From: Symsagittifera roscoffensis
Taxonomy: Eukaryota; Xenacoelomorpha; Acoela; Convolutidae
Direction: 5' to 3'
Assembly: GCF_963678635.1 (NCBI RefSeq)
Contig: NW_026971149.1
Span: forward strand, 744,001 to 808,000
Length of the DNA stretch: 64,000 nucleotides
Below are positions 22,622-36,300 of this stretch, piece by piece. The translations under genes and the position numbers were made by a program. Positions within the stretch are counted from its first letter, which is position 1, and the number at the start of each line of letters is the position of its first letter. The notes below the pieces were generated by a model, which was given only the letters and a program-made list of their open reading frames with translations, was not told the origin of the DNA and did no database searches.

Positions 22622-22883
22622 GGCAGCCAGTGGAAGGAGTGGGAACAGCGCCTCCAACCATGTTTACTCTGTGCTGCACAAATCAGGAGGGAAAAAAACG
22701 TCCAGCAACCCCCTCTCGAACTTGGTGAAACCATCTCCTAAAAATGAATCTTTCAACTCATCCCAACTCTCCTGCTCCAATGCCTCCTCTACCATCTTGT
22801 CCAATAAGTACAGCAATTACGGTCAACCTGTTTCAACATCTGGGGATAACAACTATCATTCGCAGTCGATGCAGGCAAGAAAG
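22622..22883 (+). CDS. Host gene, second visible exon
   Basis: Entered in phase 2 (ct + g restores a Leu codon) and left in phase 0 at AAG/GTGAAG. The 87-88 residues are again Ser/Asn-rich (SNHVYSVLHKSGGKK..., SSTILSNKYSNYG). No domain is recognised. Phase agreement with both neighbours and low-complexity composition like the previous exon support it as a true exon. Confidence 0.75.
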
Positions 22884-23234
22884 GTGAAGTGCCATTTCTG
22901 AGTTGTCAGTTGAAAGCATTGGTTGCGGCTCTATTTCAGTTCCTAATTCCTTCAAAATGTTAGATGAGTGGTAGTTTAACAAATTTAAGATACTCCAATT
23001 GGCATGCTAGAAAAGCAGTTCACTCATTTCTGCATTTAGATGTATACGTAAATGAAATAGCTTTGATATTTTAAGGGAGAAAGGTTGCAAAAGAGGTCAG
23101 ATGTTTTATTTAAATGTATATTGCACTGTTCAAAAATTGATTTGATGAAATGGAGAAGATTGTGAGCAGCAATGCCACTGGCAACTGTCATAATGTAACA
23201 CATTGGAATGTCACTTCACTGCTTAAATTTGCAG
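22884..23234 (+). other. Host intron, 351 nt
   Basis: AT-rich. Donor GTGAAG at 22884 and acceptor aaatttgcag ending at 23234. It is a phase 0 intron and nothing else is seen in it. Confidence 0.7.
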
Positions 23235-23446
23235 AGTGATAAGCAGAAGAAAGACAAGTCAGTCTGCTCTACTGAGGAGGGCGAAGCGAAGAGTGAGATG
23301 AGAGAGTGTGCAGTCTGTGTATGTCAGGGAGAAGGAGAAGGAGAGGAGGGAGAGGGAAGCGAGACACTGAAAGTGACTAGAGAGACTATTCTGAGCATCA
23401 CTCAGATGCTGCACAGCTCATCCAGAAGACACCCTGTACATGTCAG
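23235..23446 (+). CDS. Host gene, third visible exon
   Basis: Starts in phase 0 (SDKQKKDKSVC) and ends in phase 2 at GTCAG/GTAACA. It encodes ~70 residues: a Lys/Glu stretch, a Cys cluster ECAVCVCQ, a Gly/Glu run, then a helical TRETILSITQMLHSSSRR. The C-x-C pattern matches those in the exons on either side. The following intron is 23,712 nt long. Confidence 0.75.
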
Positions 23447-23826
23447 GTAACACATACTCCTTTCCTTATCCAGCCTCCACCTTCATAAGGTTAGTCAGGG
23501 CCCTCTGCAGCATCTCTCGTGTCTCGCGAAGTTAACTTTGGAAACTTATTTATAACATCCGGTGCATATTTTGTATCCAGGTTGGTATTTTGTTGTGAAT
23601 TCCCGTCCTACGCTTGATTTCAGATAATTTTTCTCAGAAATTGTTAATTACCAAATAAAATGAAAAAATTACTTCAAATAGCAAAACAACAACTGAAGCA
23701 TGAAACCTAGATAGCACCGGGAGTGAAAGAGAGCACCACATGGGAAATCTATCTGATAAAAAGGCCGTATGTTGGCAATGGCAAGATAAGAAAATCGCGG
23801 AAAGTGAGATACATGGTGACATAGAA
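23447..23826. other. Intron segment without genes
   Basis: AT-rich. The right half may be the 3' untranslated part of the antisense LINE, but I see no clear tail or target duplication. Confidence 0.4.
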
Positions 23827-26819
23827 TTAGAGGATCATAAAAACTTCATCGAGAGAAGCTTGAGGGCGTAGAGTTCCGATGACACATGCTGCGTTAGACA
23901 TCTGTATGCAAACTGATATTCTTTGTCTAAGGAAGGCAGATGCACGGGCTTCGTTGGTGGAATCTTGAATCAGCTTGCCGAGCTTAGAAAGAAAACGTTT
24001 GGTGTCTGGTCCTGCGCCTCCTTGTACTTCGAATGCGACAGGCTGAAACAATTAGCCTCTGTTGATGATTTCGGTGTATTTCATTCTTTTCGTCTCTTCT
24101 GCTGTAGTCGCTGCTTTCAGGGGCTCGAATGAGTCAATTCTACTGCTGCACAATGCGTCCACGACCGTGGCATCCCATACCATTGGTTGGCCTCTGGACC
24201 AAGGTGTAGACGTAAGCCCATCTGGCCTTTTCCGATCTGCGCGGCAAAGTCCAAGGGGTTCTAATACCGAGTGTATGTTGGCGCTGGCAAGACCCCTCTT
24301 CACTATGTCATTCAACAACGAGTGGCGAGTATGACGGCCGGCGCTCATTTTGGACGCCAAACCATGGTGGCCGTCTTCAGAGACTTCTTTACCGCATCGG
24401 CATTGGTGGGGTTCGCACACTTTGCCGCCCAAACGCAGTGCCACACTGATGCGGAGTTGGATATCTGTGAGTTTCAAGCCCAAGTTGGATGATGGCAGAG
24501 CTTGCAGCCAGCTTCCCGCCATCTTTCCAGAGTAAGCTTCTAATCTATTGTGGTCTGTCTTTGAGCAGTTGACAAGCATCGAGGTTTTTTAGGTTCTCGA
24601 ATACTGGCCAAGTCCAGTTCTTTTGAGTGCTTCTATTAGTTGGTGGAAGTGCTTGTGCAGTATCACCCCAGAGTTCCAGAACAGTTTCTTCGTCGCCTGT
24701 TGGTCCAGTACAAGTGGAGATATGGTCTGACAAAGCAGCGCAAGAGCTCGCGGAGGATAGAAAACAGGAAGTCGCAAGCAATGACGCAGATGGCAGACCC
24801 AGGCCACCCATTTTAACAGGCAGGCAGGCTTGGATGCGAGAGGAATCTGTAAGTTGAACATTGGTGATTTTTTCTAGTGTTGAGGTCAGAATGGAATCAT
24901 AGTTGGAGAGTTTGTCGGGGTGCATGAAGCACGGTGACGTGCGGAGCAGAGTGTCAGTTTCGGTATACTGAACGAGTTTTTCAAAAGAAAAAGCGCCGAG
25001 TGTGCCTCGATTTCGACCAAAGATCTTAAAACGTTTGGTCAGTTTGTCAAGGACACAGTCAGCCCCCATGCCTGCACCAAGGATGCATAGGTCGTCCAAT
25101 GGAGTCTCTTGTATAGCAGGGCAGATCGTGTTGAATAGTTGCAGTATTTCGAGTTTGAGCTCTTCACTCGATGAACCTAGAAAAGTTAGCTCACATTTCG
25201 AAGGCTTAACTTTCAGGCCAAGCATACGAGCGCGCTCTATAACCAGTTTCAAGTCCTCGAAAACTACCCGGAACTTATCAACAAGATTCCCATCGTCCAG
25301 ATACCAGAAGTTAAGAGCAGAAGTCAGCGAATGAATCATGTCGTTAATAGTGTCACAGAACATGGGCGGCCCCTCCGGGTCTCCTTTTTGAGCTCCTTCA
25401 TCTGAGTTCGAATATGAGATCCAAAGAACAGAAAGGAGGGTTGGCTATAGGCTGAGAACGCAAAATTTTTTAGGCGAGGGTACTTTTCGCTAATGTTCTC
25501 CAGCATGTGTTGCCTTGAGATTGAGTTGAAAGCATTTTCGAAATCAATTTTGACTAGAACGTGTTCATCGCTGATGCCTGGAGAAGATAGGAATTTGCGG
25601 GTGGCATGGACTGCCGCCTCACATCCATTTTTGGTGCCGAAGCCCAGTTGAGTAGATCCATATGAACATTTTCTTTGTTCTAATAGTTCGTGATCTTTGC
25701 CCGCACATTTCGCTGCCAATATGCGAAGTGTGTTGCCGACTGCTATGGGCCGAACGCCGGAGGAAGGTTTTTGAGTGCGAACAAGTTTGCCCCGAAAAAG
25801 AAAGGTCTGATATCAATCGGTACACCACCGCTCAAGATGATATTTGTGAGCCCGGTCAGGTCTTCGCTCAGTTTGTTTGATGTTTCCTTACACATTCCAA
25901 TCATGTCTTTGATAATTTGAGGCTCCAATTTATCAGGCCCACCGGCTGAGCCGTTCGGGAAAGAATTTATACAAGAGTGAACCGTAGAACCCACAGTAGT
26001 GATACATTCTTGTTCTTTGTTTCCCTGAACAGCATAGGCGAACTTGTGCCGGGGGTGTTTTTCTTCCATCTCATTTACAATTTCGGGTGTAATTTCAGGC
26101 ATCGTGTCATTCCGCGAAGCTATCCGTATGGCACCTCGGATATTGCCATCATCAATTTTCTCTTGGACCCTTCTCCTGAGACTCTCTGTTTCCTTTTTCG
26201 GCTTCGCCTTTTTTTTCGGCTGCTCCGGAATCTCAGCTGTGTCGGAAAAAGATCTTATAGCTGAGTTGACTGAACTGGTGAGGTTTATTCGGTGTTTTTC
26301 CCCCTCCTCTGTCAGTCGCCTTCAGACAGTGGGCGGGGATACTCATAAGCTTCAGCCAATTGGAAACTTCGTCAGGGTGTTTTGAGATATCGTTGATAAC
26401 TTCGCTAAAGAGACAGGCTAAGTTGACTCTTGCTCCTTTCGGGACAAGTTTGAGTATGGGACTCTGGCAGAGAACAGCTTGCGGAGATAGGTAGAAGCCT
26501 CGGAATCAGGAGGGACGTTCTCTATACTGAGATCTCCCATTAGTTGAGAAAGGCCACTAGACTGGTGCTCGGGCGCGCTACCAGTAAGAGTCAAGTCCTG
26601 TGGAGGGATATCATCAGCCAAGACAACTGAATCCGGTAGGCAGCGGTTGCAGATCAAGACTGGCTTCCAGTGTTTAGAACTCGGTAGGGGAGTGTGCTTG
26701 AGGTGAACAAAGCCGCATATGCTACACCAGACTCCTCCGCCCCGTAGATGCTTTGAACACACGCTGCAGTGAGTCTGCTCTACTTCATCTTCAGTGACCG
26801 TGGGTTGCTGTTGCTGCAT
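23827..26819 (-). mobile_element. R2-type LINE (restriction-like endonuclease class), decayed
   Basis: Read right to left. At 26819-26418 an N-terminal zinc-binding module has CSVC...WCSIC...H..H...CNRC. Reverse transcriptase follows in at least three frames: motif A KIDFENAFNSI (near 25550), motif B GDPEGPPMFC (near 25365) and motif C WYLDDGN (near 25300). The C-terminal region at 24579-24052 has CRCGKEV...HHG and then KRPDG...MVWDATVVD, which fits the PD-(D/E)XK endonuclease of R2-like LINEs. The last part (24051-23827) has AFLRQRISVCIQMSNAA, a usual C-terminal block. Frame changes occur near 26400-26100, 25740, 25360 and 24550, and a stop near 24052, so it is dead. The last expected Cys of the CRCGK zinc motif reads Ser (GLASK). 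Confidence 0.8.
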
Positions 26820-27103
26820 TTCGCGTAGGTGTCACATTCACATATCTATTTAATAAGTTTATCACAACAATTAGGCTAAAAGTTCAGGTTCGCTGACTGG
26901 AAGAACTCGCAGCTGATGCAATTACTTTCAGCTAGTACCTGGGTGCATTTCTGGTTCATTTTTTGTTTCCTACCTCTTTCTTTATTTTTGTCTTCTTCCC
27001 CGGAAGCTCTCACCGCTCTCGGGTGTAAGCCTCCTTCTTTAGCTCGATACACTTTTTGTTGCCGAATTCTTTTCTGAGCATGTAAGTTCAACTTCTGTCT
27101 GGG
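26820..27103. other. Intron segment without genes
   Basis: No coding or repeat signal that I recognise. It may hold the 5' end of the LINE. Confidence 0.4.
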
Positions 27104-27360
27104 TTACTGGTTTGTTGGACCATCGCAGCTCTGCTCCCACTTTGTTAAATGCTCTGTCCGTTCCTTCACTATTCTCCTCCAGTCTTTCCTGTCCATCGCT
27201 TGCCTATGCACCTCTTTCCAATCCAAGCTTTCCTGTAAAACCACGTTTTCTTTTTTCCTTTCCATTTTGGAAGTGACTCTAGCTGCTCCAACCACCCAAG
27301 AACGGCTATTTTGGTAGGTCTATTGTCAGGCATTCGGAGGACGTGCCCAATTCTTTCCAC
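27104..27360 (-). mobile_element. C-terminal scrap of a second LINE (Jockey/RTE/CR1-like)
   Basis: Minus-strand frames give RIGHVLRMPDNRPTKIAVLG, then KWKGKKKTW, then (after a frame change) LDWKEVHRQAMDRKDWRRIV. This is the well-known end of many apurinic-endonuclease LINE proteins (RWLGHVLRM..., RGRPKKTW..., A.DR..WR..V). Only ~85 residues are left, so the clade cannot be fixed. Confidence 0.7.
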
Positions 27361-27537
27361 TAATCCTTTTTCATTTTTCCATTACTCCGCTTTGTTTAGT
27401 TTTCTTTTTTTCGTCAGGATATCCGTTAGTTTGCTCCCTGGGAGCCATTTCCATTTTACTCTTACCGACTTTTTAGATCTTTCAAACGGTTTTAGATCTT
27501 TCAAACGGTCTGATTTAACACAGTGTGTTTTTTTCTC
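27361..27537. other. Intron segment with a small direct repeat
   Basis: The motif tttagatctttcaaacgg occurs twice in a row near 27470-27508. Nothing else is seen. The element array starts at 27538. Confidence 0.5.
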
Positions 27538-30500
27538 ATGAAGATCCATGAGGTTTGATAGAAAGCTTCCTTCCATACCACATTCGCGATTTTTTTTCCA
27601 TGAGGCCGGTTTGTTAACACTTTGGTAGGCGAGTTACTACCGATCAACAGCTAGATCAGGTGGCTTCGCAGATGCAGGATCTGATGACAATGATCGGCAA
27701 GTTGGTTAATTCAGGAATTCCCTCTCCAGATAATGAAAACCTGCGGGGGAGGACCCAACACAAGCCTAGGCAGCCGACTGGTCTGAACTCAGCTGGGAAT
27801 CGACAGGGCAACGCGAGCATTGGAGGGGGCATCTAGGCTGTTTCGAATGCGGTCAGATGGGCACTTTGCGAAAGAGTGTCTGAGAAAGGCTTCGGTTCAT
27901 TTAAACTAGCGAGGGCCGGGACAATGAGCGAGTTCAAAGGAGTCTTTGTCCCGACCGACTTACAGAGACAACAGGCACCGAAGGGCGATCAGCCGGCGTA
28001 CGGTTCGTAAAGCCAGAGTCACAGTGAGTGGCTGAACCGAGATGCAGATGGAGACAGAAATACACCGTGGAAACAGGAACAAGTTTGTCGATTTGGGAAC
28101 GAAGACCTCGGGGCACAGGGGTCTCTCTCGGGCGGGAAACGAGGGAGCAACCTCAAGCACGTGTCAAGCGAATGGAATTATACGGACCCCGTGGGGGCAG
28201 TCCTAGATGATTGCATAGGGACAACCCAAGTCGAGATCTTGCTAGATGTAGCTCGAGATCTATTTGACTCGGCTGAGATTGAGCCATACCGGGAAGACCA
28301 GAGACAGCAGACGGATAAGAAATGAAGGCGGATGGATGTATCACCGCCTGTCTGAAAATGGGGACCGTTGAAAAAGATCTAGAAATGCTAGTTGTTCTGA
28401 AACTGAAAGCAGAGATGGATTTTGGACTTCGATCGCTGAAGGAAAATCGGTGCACATTGACGTTTAGCCACGATGTAGATTTCCTGTGGAAGGGAACAAA
28501 CGAGGGTTCTATAGTTCCCTTGAGTCATCTGCCATTCAATGTATCCTCGGAGCGGATGCTTTCGAGCCCTCATGATCCAAGAGGGAAGAGTGAAGGAGAA
28601 GGTAAACCGAGTAACGAGAAGAGGAGACAGCTGATAGCGAAGATAGCAGCTGCCGTCGAGCAATCCGATGAAGTATTATCCGATGAAGAGGTATGGCACG
28701 CTAGTTACGACGATCACTCAGCGGCAGCGATTCGCGAAAAAATGGACGACGACGGAATTGGGAGTTGTCACAAAGCGATCTCGTTAGAAGAGGCACTGCG
28801 AAGGTGCAGACCTGTGAGTGTACCGGAAACAGGTGCAAGGTCAACGAGACAGGGGAGAATGAAGTCGATGACAGCGAGTTGATTCGATGGAAGTGAACGC
28901 CAGCCGGAATTGCGAATATGCAGAAAGGATATGAAGCGATCGCTCAAGGCTTGTACTGGGTAGGAACGTGCGCTGAGACGATTGATATGCCGTCACTGGG
29001 AACGAACATCATTTCGAAGGAGCAGGCCATACAGTAAGGACTTGAAGTACTGGTCATGATTGGATGATTTAAGGATAGAAGATGGAGTACAAGAAGTGGT
29101 GTCAGCTAGATGGCTCCAGGCCAACCCTTCTGAGGATAGTTCCTGTGGCGAAACGGAACGAAATTCTTAGCCAGTTCGATTTGATGGAGACTGGCGGATG
29201 ACAGCTTGCAGCCGAGAAGATGCTGACCAGATTACGACGAAGATTTTGGTCGCCGACGACGAGAACAGACATTGAAAGAAAAGTTCAGTGGTGCCTAAGC
29301 CGAGTATTCCAGATGACAAAAGTGGAGAAGCAGGCAGCACAAGGCACAGCTCTCTTTGATCCTCGGATCAGATTCAGCGCGGTGGCAGTAAATATCTTGG
29401 AACCAGTGACAATGGCGACGACTACCAGAGCGAAGCATGTGCTTGTAATAAAGGATCTATTCACAATGTACACAACTGCAGATCCCCTTGCGTCAACGAA
29501 TTCTGCTGACGTGGCTCGTTAGATAGTGGAGGATTGGGTGCTGAAGTTTTGAGCTCTCAATGTGCTACATACAGATCAAGGAAAAAGTTGTGCCGGCAAA
29601 GTGATCCAAGAGATGTGTCGACTTTTGAGTAGTGACAAAAGTCAGGCTCCTCACAATTGCCGTATTTGAACTTAGCGTAGAATACGACTATCAATGGAAA
29701 AACGGGAGCTAGGTCGTTTAGTAAGGTGCATGGACAAAAGTGCCAGTATCCTGTTGATCTGTTCCACAAAAAATCTCATGACGAAGTGATGATAAAGGAT
29801 GGTTTTGGCAAATGGCCAGACGAACAGTTCCGAGACGCACACAGCAGTGCAAGAGAAATTCTCGGAACAGACCATCGTCGACAAAAGAGCTGCTACTGGA
29901 AGAAAATTCAGGGGAACCCTGTGCGAGTGTTGACAAAGTCTGGGTGTGGTCAAAGGAACCACAAATGTCAAAGAAGGGAAGGACCATATGTTTTGATGGC
30001 CAGGATGTCTGAAGTCAATTACCAGGTGTCAAAGGTGTCCATACCAAATAAGGTGAAGTTTCTGCATTTTAACATGTTGAAACTTTATGTTGAGGAGACT
30101 GCGATCAGACGAAACCATTACAAGGAAGCGACCGACACCCTTACGGTCAGCTACTTTCCTTGACAATCCGGAGATGAATGTCGAAGACGAGGCGTTTTGG
30201 GCGAACAATCGGGATGAATTCGATCATGATCCAGGCCCAAGGCGAGAATCAGTCAGTGGGAATATGGTATTTTGGAATGTTGTAAGAAATCGAGTAGTGG
30301 TGGAGCCGTTAGTTAACCCTCCTGGGCGAAACAAAGACTCGTGAAGGCAGAATGACGTGATGGAGACATACGACGCAACGGAGATTGAAGCGAGAAGGGA
30401 AGAAGAGCCCGCAAAGCTTCTCAGTGGAGCTGAAGGTAGACCTCCGGGTGAGCCGGCGATGGTTGAACCTGTGAATGGAAATTGGAACTACTGATTTACG

Positions 30501-32960
30501 TAGACCAGTCCGCGTAAGATCGACGAAATTGTTAGTTAAAACAAGTTTTTTGGGAAAATTTGTCGCCCAGCACATCGATGCTTGTTTAATATCTAAGTGC
30601 GATCTCACTTCAGAGTATTGCTGAGTATTGCGTTACTGTTGAACTTAAGCTGCTTTTATAAAAATAGATTGAGTCGTACCGCGAGGAGTAAAGTTATTAG
30701 CAGTCAAGTCCCCTAGCTAGGTTTTTTTTCTAACAGATAGTGCGTACTAGTCGAAAATGATTAACCATAATGAGACTGACTGACGGGTCCGCAATTACGT
30801 TTTAGGAAAGGTAAGTTGGAAACTAGGAAAGTTATTATAAGATTAGGCATTAGAGTGATGATTAAGTTGTAGACTGGTTCTTGGCAACAACAGAGAAAAG
30901 GGACGGTTGCTTTCAGGGACGGTCAAGCTAAGCAGTCAAAAATATTAATGTTAATAGCAGCTAGCTATAATAAATTGAGTTTATGATAGATTCAAGTTTT
31001 AGATAGGTTTTTTTTAAAATATACTAGGTTGAAGGTAACTTAAACTTTGTCATTAGCATCATTCGGGAGAATAATGATCTAGAATTCAAGACTGTAGAAT
31101 TGGTGATTCTACTGTGTTACATGCCATAGAAACCTAAGCGTAAGGTTGATTAGTCCTTAAGTTAAGTGGTACAGCAAACAAGTGGTCCAATTCAAATTAG
31201 TTGAATCTGCGAAGAGTTTGTTCCTCCTTGCCAGAAAGTAAAATTTGACAAAATCGGCGTACTCCCATCGAATCGGAACTACGGAAGCTATCTTTATGAA
31301 ATTCAGAGGAGCATTATTTGACATGATATGACCCGTGCACACGAAAAATGGGACCCCTCAGACCGTTTTGGGGCAAGTAGTAACTCCCGGAAGTGTAAAT
31401 GGCCCTATCAGAACTCGGAAACTAGCGGCGGAAATGGGCTCAAATTTTAATAATGTAGGCCTAGCTGAGAGAAGCTTAAGTTTGGAACCCAGAGCCTTAG
31501 GACCACTACTCCGGTTTCATGCCCTAACTAAACAAACCTACCCCGAAGTCGTTTCTCGGCCTCCAATGAAAGCAGGGAGCTGAAACTTGGAGGGATGATA
31601 GGTAGTGGCAAGATACATCTTGTGTTATAACTTGAACCATTTCCAACATAAGTTTGTAAGCTTTCAACACTTGAGAAAACATCTCCTTAAAAACACCCTC
31701 TTCCAGCTTAGGATAACTTGGAAAGTTTTACTGGGATGTGTAAAACTTGGTAGTTAGGACCACGATGGGTCTCTGAAACCAAATATGTAGTTTGACCAGG
31801 GATGACCCCTGCGTGACCTTAAGTTCACCTTTTTGCGTTATGAACCCATAGTTGAAAAGAAACCCCGGGAATAGCAGCGGAAAATGGTGTGATTCCCGGC
31901 TCCAATCCTTGGAAATGAGAATTGGTCGTCTTTCTATAAATTGGGAGAAAATAGATCTCAAAGGAAACTGATAGTAGTAGGGCCGCATCATGAGAATTAA
32001 GTCTCCCTAATAGTATGAACGGACCGTGAATTTACTTGGCTTCCCGGAGGTGTTATTTTGGTTTGATTTGGCCCCTACTAGACGAAGTACGTTCCCTTAT
32101 AGCTAAGACTCGTCATTGGAATAAAACTTAGATAGAAATTTTAGATGCCTGAAGTGAATTAGCTACCCATGAAAAGGATCTCCTCTACCCTTGGGAGGTC
32201 GGAGCGTAAACGGGATAATTAAAACAAAAGCCTTGGGAGGGCCACTGAGTAAACATAACGTGGTTTAGAGGTTGAGTTGAGCTCGAGGGCTGAAGTTCAC
32301 GGAGATCAGGAATTAATTGATTAGAATCGTATGACCTTTATTTGCTTGGTCAAGTTGTGGCACCTACCGCTTACCTGGTGTCTAATAAGCGTGAAAAATT
32401 GATACAAGAAACCGAACTTGGCACGTGGCAGAGTTGACATTGGGAGGGACGTATTCTTAAAACATGTGCAGACGGGTGATTTAAGCGGATGTCAGGACTG
32501 ATAGGGAATGATGTGACTTAACTAAAACTAATTCTAAAGAAAGGTAAGAAATTGGAGGGTACCGGAGAGCCTTTAACTAAGAGTCAGAGCAATTGATACT
32601 GAGATAGAGTATAGTTGGTTTTCAGTTAGTTAGAGAAAACAATTATTGCTAGTTAGTCGAGTAGTTGGTTCTCGGAGGAAGAGAACGATTATTATAGAAA
32701 CAGTAGATACGTGGCGGTTCTCATCAAAGTGAGAAAGGATTCTCTACAGAGAGAGAATCGTTAAGTGGAGTTAGTGGAAGTTAAATTGCAATTGTACTGA
32801 TAAATCCTTTTGATTTGATTTTGAATACAGCGGATAAATAAAGAATTGAAGAGGCACTTCAACCGAGGGGGTTCCTTGTGGACTTGCGTCCTCCGTGCCT
32901 TGCTACTGCGATAGACTCGCTATCTCTTGAAATCACGCTACCCAATAAGTCCATCGCGAC
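27538..32960 (+). mobile_element. Gypsy-type fossil, array copy 1
   Basis: Recognisable parts are the end of gag with one CCHC knuckle (GCFECGQMGHFAKECL, near 27836-27882) and an integrase region at about 29220-29660 (a WSPTTRTDIERKVQWCLSR lead-in, a DILEPVTMATT-type core start, and LHTDQGKS). No LTR or gag start is seen on the left and no reverse transcriptase is recognised. The tail from ~30600 to 32960 is AT-rich, holds AATAAA at 32837-32842, and is probably LTR-derived. The element is broken, with many breaks. The family call (Ty3/Gypsy) rests on the integrase and knuckle. Confidence 0.75.
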
Positions 32961-33254
32961 AGTAACTCTAGCAAAACAGTTATGCCAACACTCAGATACG
33001 CAAAAAGGAACAAAGGAAATGATAAACATCCTTGAATACAGAATTTTTGAATCTTAGCTTTTGCGAAGAAGTATAATCTGAAATATAATTTGACGCAAAT
33101 TATCATTTTGAAATTACAAAATGTCTGAATAATTGTCTCGTTCGGAAGTTTTACGGGGATATTTGTTGGTGTGTTGGTGAAGCTTGAAGTAGTGAGAGTG
33201 TGACAGGAGATCTGATTAACTTGTGTGTTTTCATAATTGTGTTGTTGTGTTCAT

Positions 33255-33358
33255 GTGTGGCTCTTCGAAGTGTGGCTGTCCATACGACTACCTCAAACAG
33301 GGAAGACTCTGCTGCGCCAAGAAGACCTCATCCACCAACAACAACAGACACAACAACC
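33255..33358 (+). pseudogene. Copied head of the last host exon, acceptor lost
   Basis: This 104-nt copy corresponds to 47159-47262. The base before the exon has changed, so the site reads ttcaT in place of ttcaG. A few coding bases also differ from the genuine exon (TGT GGC for TGT GAC; TAC GAC for TAC CAC). It cannot act as a normal AG acceptor at this position. Confidence 0.9.
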
Positions 33359-36300
33359 ATGAAGATCGATGAGGTTTGGTAGAAAGCTTCCTTCCATACC
33401 ACATTCGCGAATTTTTTTTCCATAAGGCCGGTTTGTTAACTCTTTGATAGGCGGATTACTACCGATCAACGGCCACCGATCGTCGGCTAAATCAGGTGGA
33501 TTCGCAGATGCAGGATCTGATGATAATGATCGGCAAGTTGGTTGATTCAAGAATTCCTCTCCAGATAATGAAAACCTGCCGGGGGTGGACCCAACACAAG
33601 ACTAGGCAGCCGACTGGTCTGTACTCAACTGGGAACCGACAGGGCAACGCGAGCTTTGGAGGGGGCATCTAGGCTGTTTCGAATGCGGTCAGATGGGTCA
33701 CTTTGCGAAAGAGTGTCTAAGAAAGGCTTCGCTTCATTTACACTAGCGACGGCCGGGACAATGAGCGAGTTCAAAGGAGTCTTTGTCCCGACCGACTTAA
33801 AGAGACAACAGGCACCGAAGGGAGATCAGCCGGCGTACGGTTCGTAAAGCCAGAGTCACAGTGAGTGGCTGAACCGAGATGCAGATATAGACAGAAATAC
33901 ACCGTGGAAACAGGAACAAGTTTGTCGATTTGGGAACGAAGACCTCGGGGCACAGGGGTCTCTCTCGGGCGGGAAACGAGGGAGCAACCTCAAGCACGTG
34001 TCAAGCGAATGGAATTATACGGACCCCGTGGTGGCAGTCCTAGATGATTGCATAGGGACAACCCAAGTCGAGATCTTGCTAGATGTAGCTCGAGATCTAT
34101 TTGACTCGTCTGAGATTGAGCCATACCGGGAAGACTAGAGACAGCAGACGGATAAAAAATGAAGGCGGATGGATGTATCACCGCCTGTCTGAAAATGGGG
34201 ACCGTTGACAAAGATCTAGAAATGCTAGTTGTTCTGAAACTGAAAGCAGAGATGGTTTTTGGACTTCGATCGCTGAAGGAAAATCGGTGCACATTGACGT
34301 TTAGCCACGATGTAGATTTTCTGTGGAAGGGAACAAACGAGGGTTCTATAGTTCCCTTGAGTCATCTGCCATTCAATGTATCCCCGGAGTGGATGCTTTC
34401 GAGCCCTCATGATCCAAGAGGGAAGAGTGAAGGAGAAGGCAAACCGAGTAACGAGAAGAGGAGATAGCTGATAGCGAAGATAGCAGCTGCCGTCGAGCAA
34501 TCCGATGAAGTATTATTCGATGAAGAGGAATGGCACGCTAGTTACGACGATCACTCAGCGGCAGCGATTCGCAAAAAAATGGACGACGATGGAATTGGGG
34601 GTTGTCACAAAGCGATCTCGTTAGAAGAGGCACTGCGAAGGTGCAGACCTATGAGTGTACCGGAAACAGTTGCAAGTGTCAACGAGACAGGGGAGAATGA
34701 AGTCGATGACAGCGAGTCGATTCGATGGAAGTGAACGCCTGCCGGAATTGCGAATATGCAGAAAGGAGATGAAGCGATCGCTCAATTCTTCTACTTGGCG
34801 GGAAGGTGCGCTGAGACGATTGATATGCCGTCACTGGGAACGAACATCATTCCGAAGGAGCAGGCCATACAGTATGGACTTGAAGTACTGGCGTACCGGC
34901 CATGATTGGATGATTTAACTATAGAAGATGGAGTACAAGAAGTGGTGTCAGCTAGATGGCTCCAGGCCAACCCTTCTGAGGATAGTTCCTGTGGCGGGAC
35001 GGAACGAAATACTTAGCCAGTTCGATTTGATGGAGACTGCCGGAGGACAGCTTGCAACCGAGAAGATGCTGACCAGATTACGACGAAGATATTGGTCGCC
35101 GACGATGAGAACGGACATTGAAAGAAAAGTTCAGTGGTGCCTAAGCCGAGTATTCCAGATGACAAAAGTGGAGAAGCAGGCAGCACAAGGCCCAGCTCTC
35201 TTTGATCCTCGGATCAGATTCAGCGCGGTGGCAGTAGATATCTTGGAACCAGTGACAATGGCGACAACTACCAGAGCGAAGCATGTGCTTGTAATGAAGG
35301 ATCTATTCTAATGTACACAACTGCAGATCCCCTTGCGTCAACGAATTCTGCTGACGTGGCTAGTTAGATGGTGGAGGATTTCGTTGCTGAAGTTTTTAGC
35401 TCTCAATGTGCTACATACAGATCAAGGAAAAAGTTGTGGTGGCAAAGTGATCCAAGAGATGTGTCGATTTTTGAGTATTGACAAAAGGCTCCTCCCAATT
35501 GCCGTTTTTGAACTTTGCGTACAATACGACTATCAATGGAAAAACGGGAGCTAGGCCGTTTAGTAAGGTGCATGGACAGGAGTGCCAGTATCCTGTTGAT
35601 CTGTTCTACAAAAAAAACCTCATGACGAAGTGATGATAAAGGATGGGTTTGCCAAATGGCCAGACGAACAGTTCCGAGACGCACATAGCAGTGCAAGAGA
35701 AATCTCGGAACAGACCAGCGTCGACAAAAGAGCTGTTAGTGGGAGAAAATTCAGGGGGGAACCCTATACGAGTGTTTTCAAAGTCTGGGTGTGGTAAAAG
35801 GAACCACAAATGTCAAAGAAGCCCTTTGGACCGTGGGAAGGACCATATGTTTTGATGGCCAGGATGTCTGAAGTCAATTACCAGGTGTCAAACGTGTCCA
35901 TACCAAATAAGGTGAAGTTTCTGCATTTTAAGATGTTGAAACTATGTTGAGGAGACTGTGCGATCAGACAAAACCATTGCAAGGAAGCGACCGACACCCT
36001 TACGGTCAGCTACTTTCCTTGACAATTCGGAGATGAATGTCGAAAACGAGGTGTTTTGGGCGAACAATCGGGATGAATTCAATCATGATCCAGGCCCAAG
36101 GCGAGAATCAGTGGGAATTTTGTCGCTAAGAAATTGAGTAATGGTGGAGCCATTAGTTAGCCCTCCTGGGCGAAACAAAGACTCGTGAAGGCAGAGTGAC
36201 GTGATGGAAACATACGACGCAACTTTGATTGAATAGAGAAGAGAAGAAGAGCCCGCAAAGCTTCTCAGTGCAGCTGAAGGTAGACCTCCGGATGAGCCGG

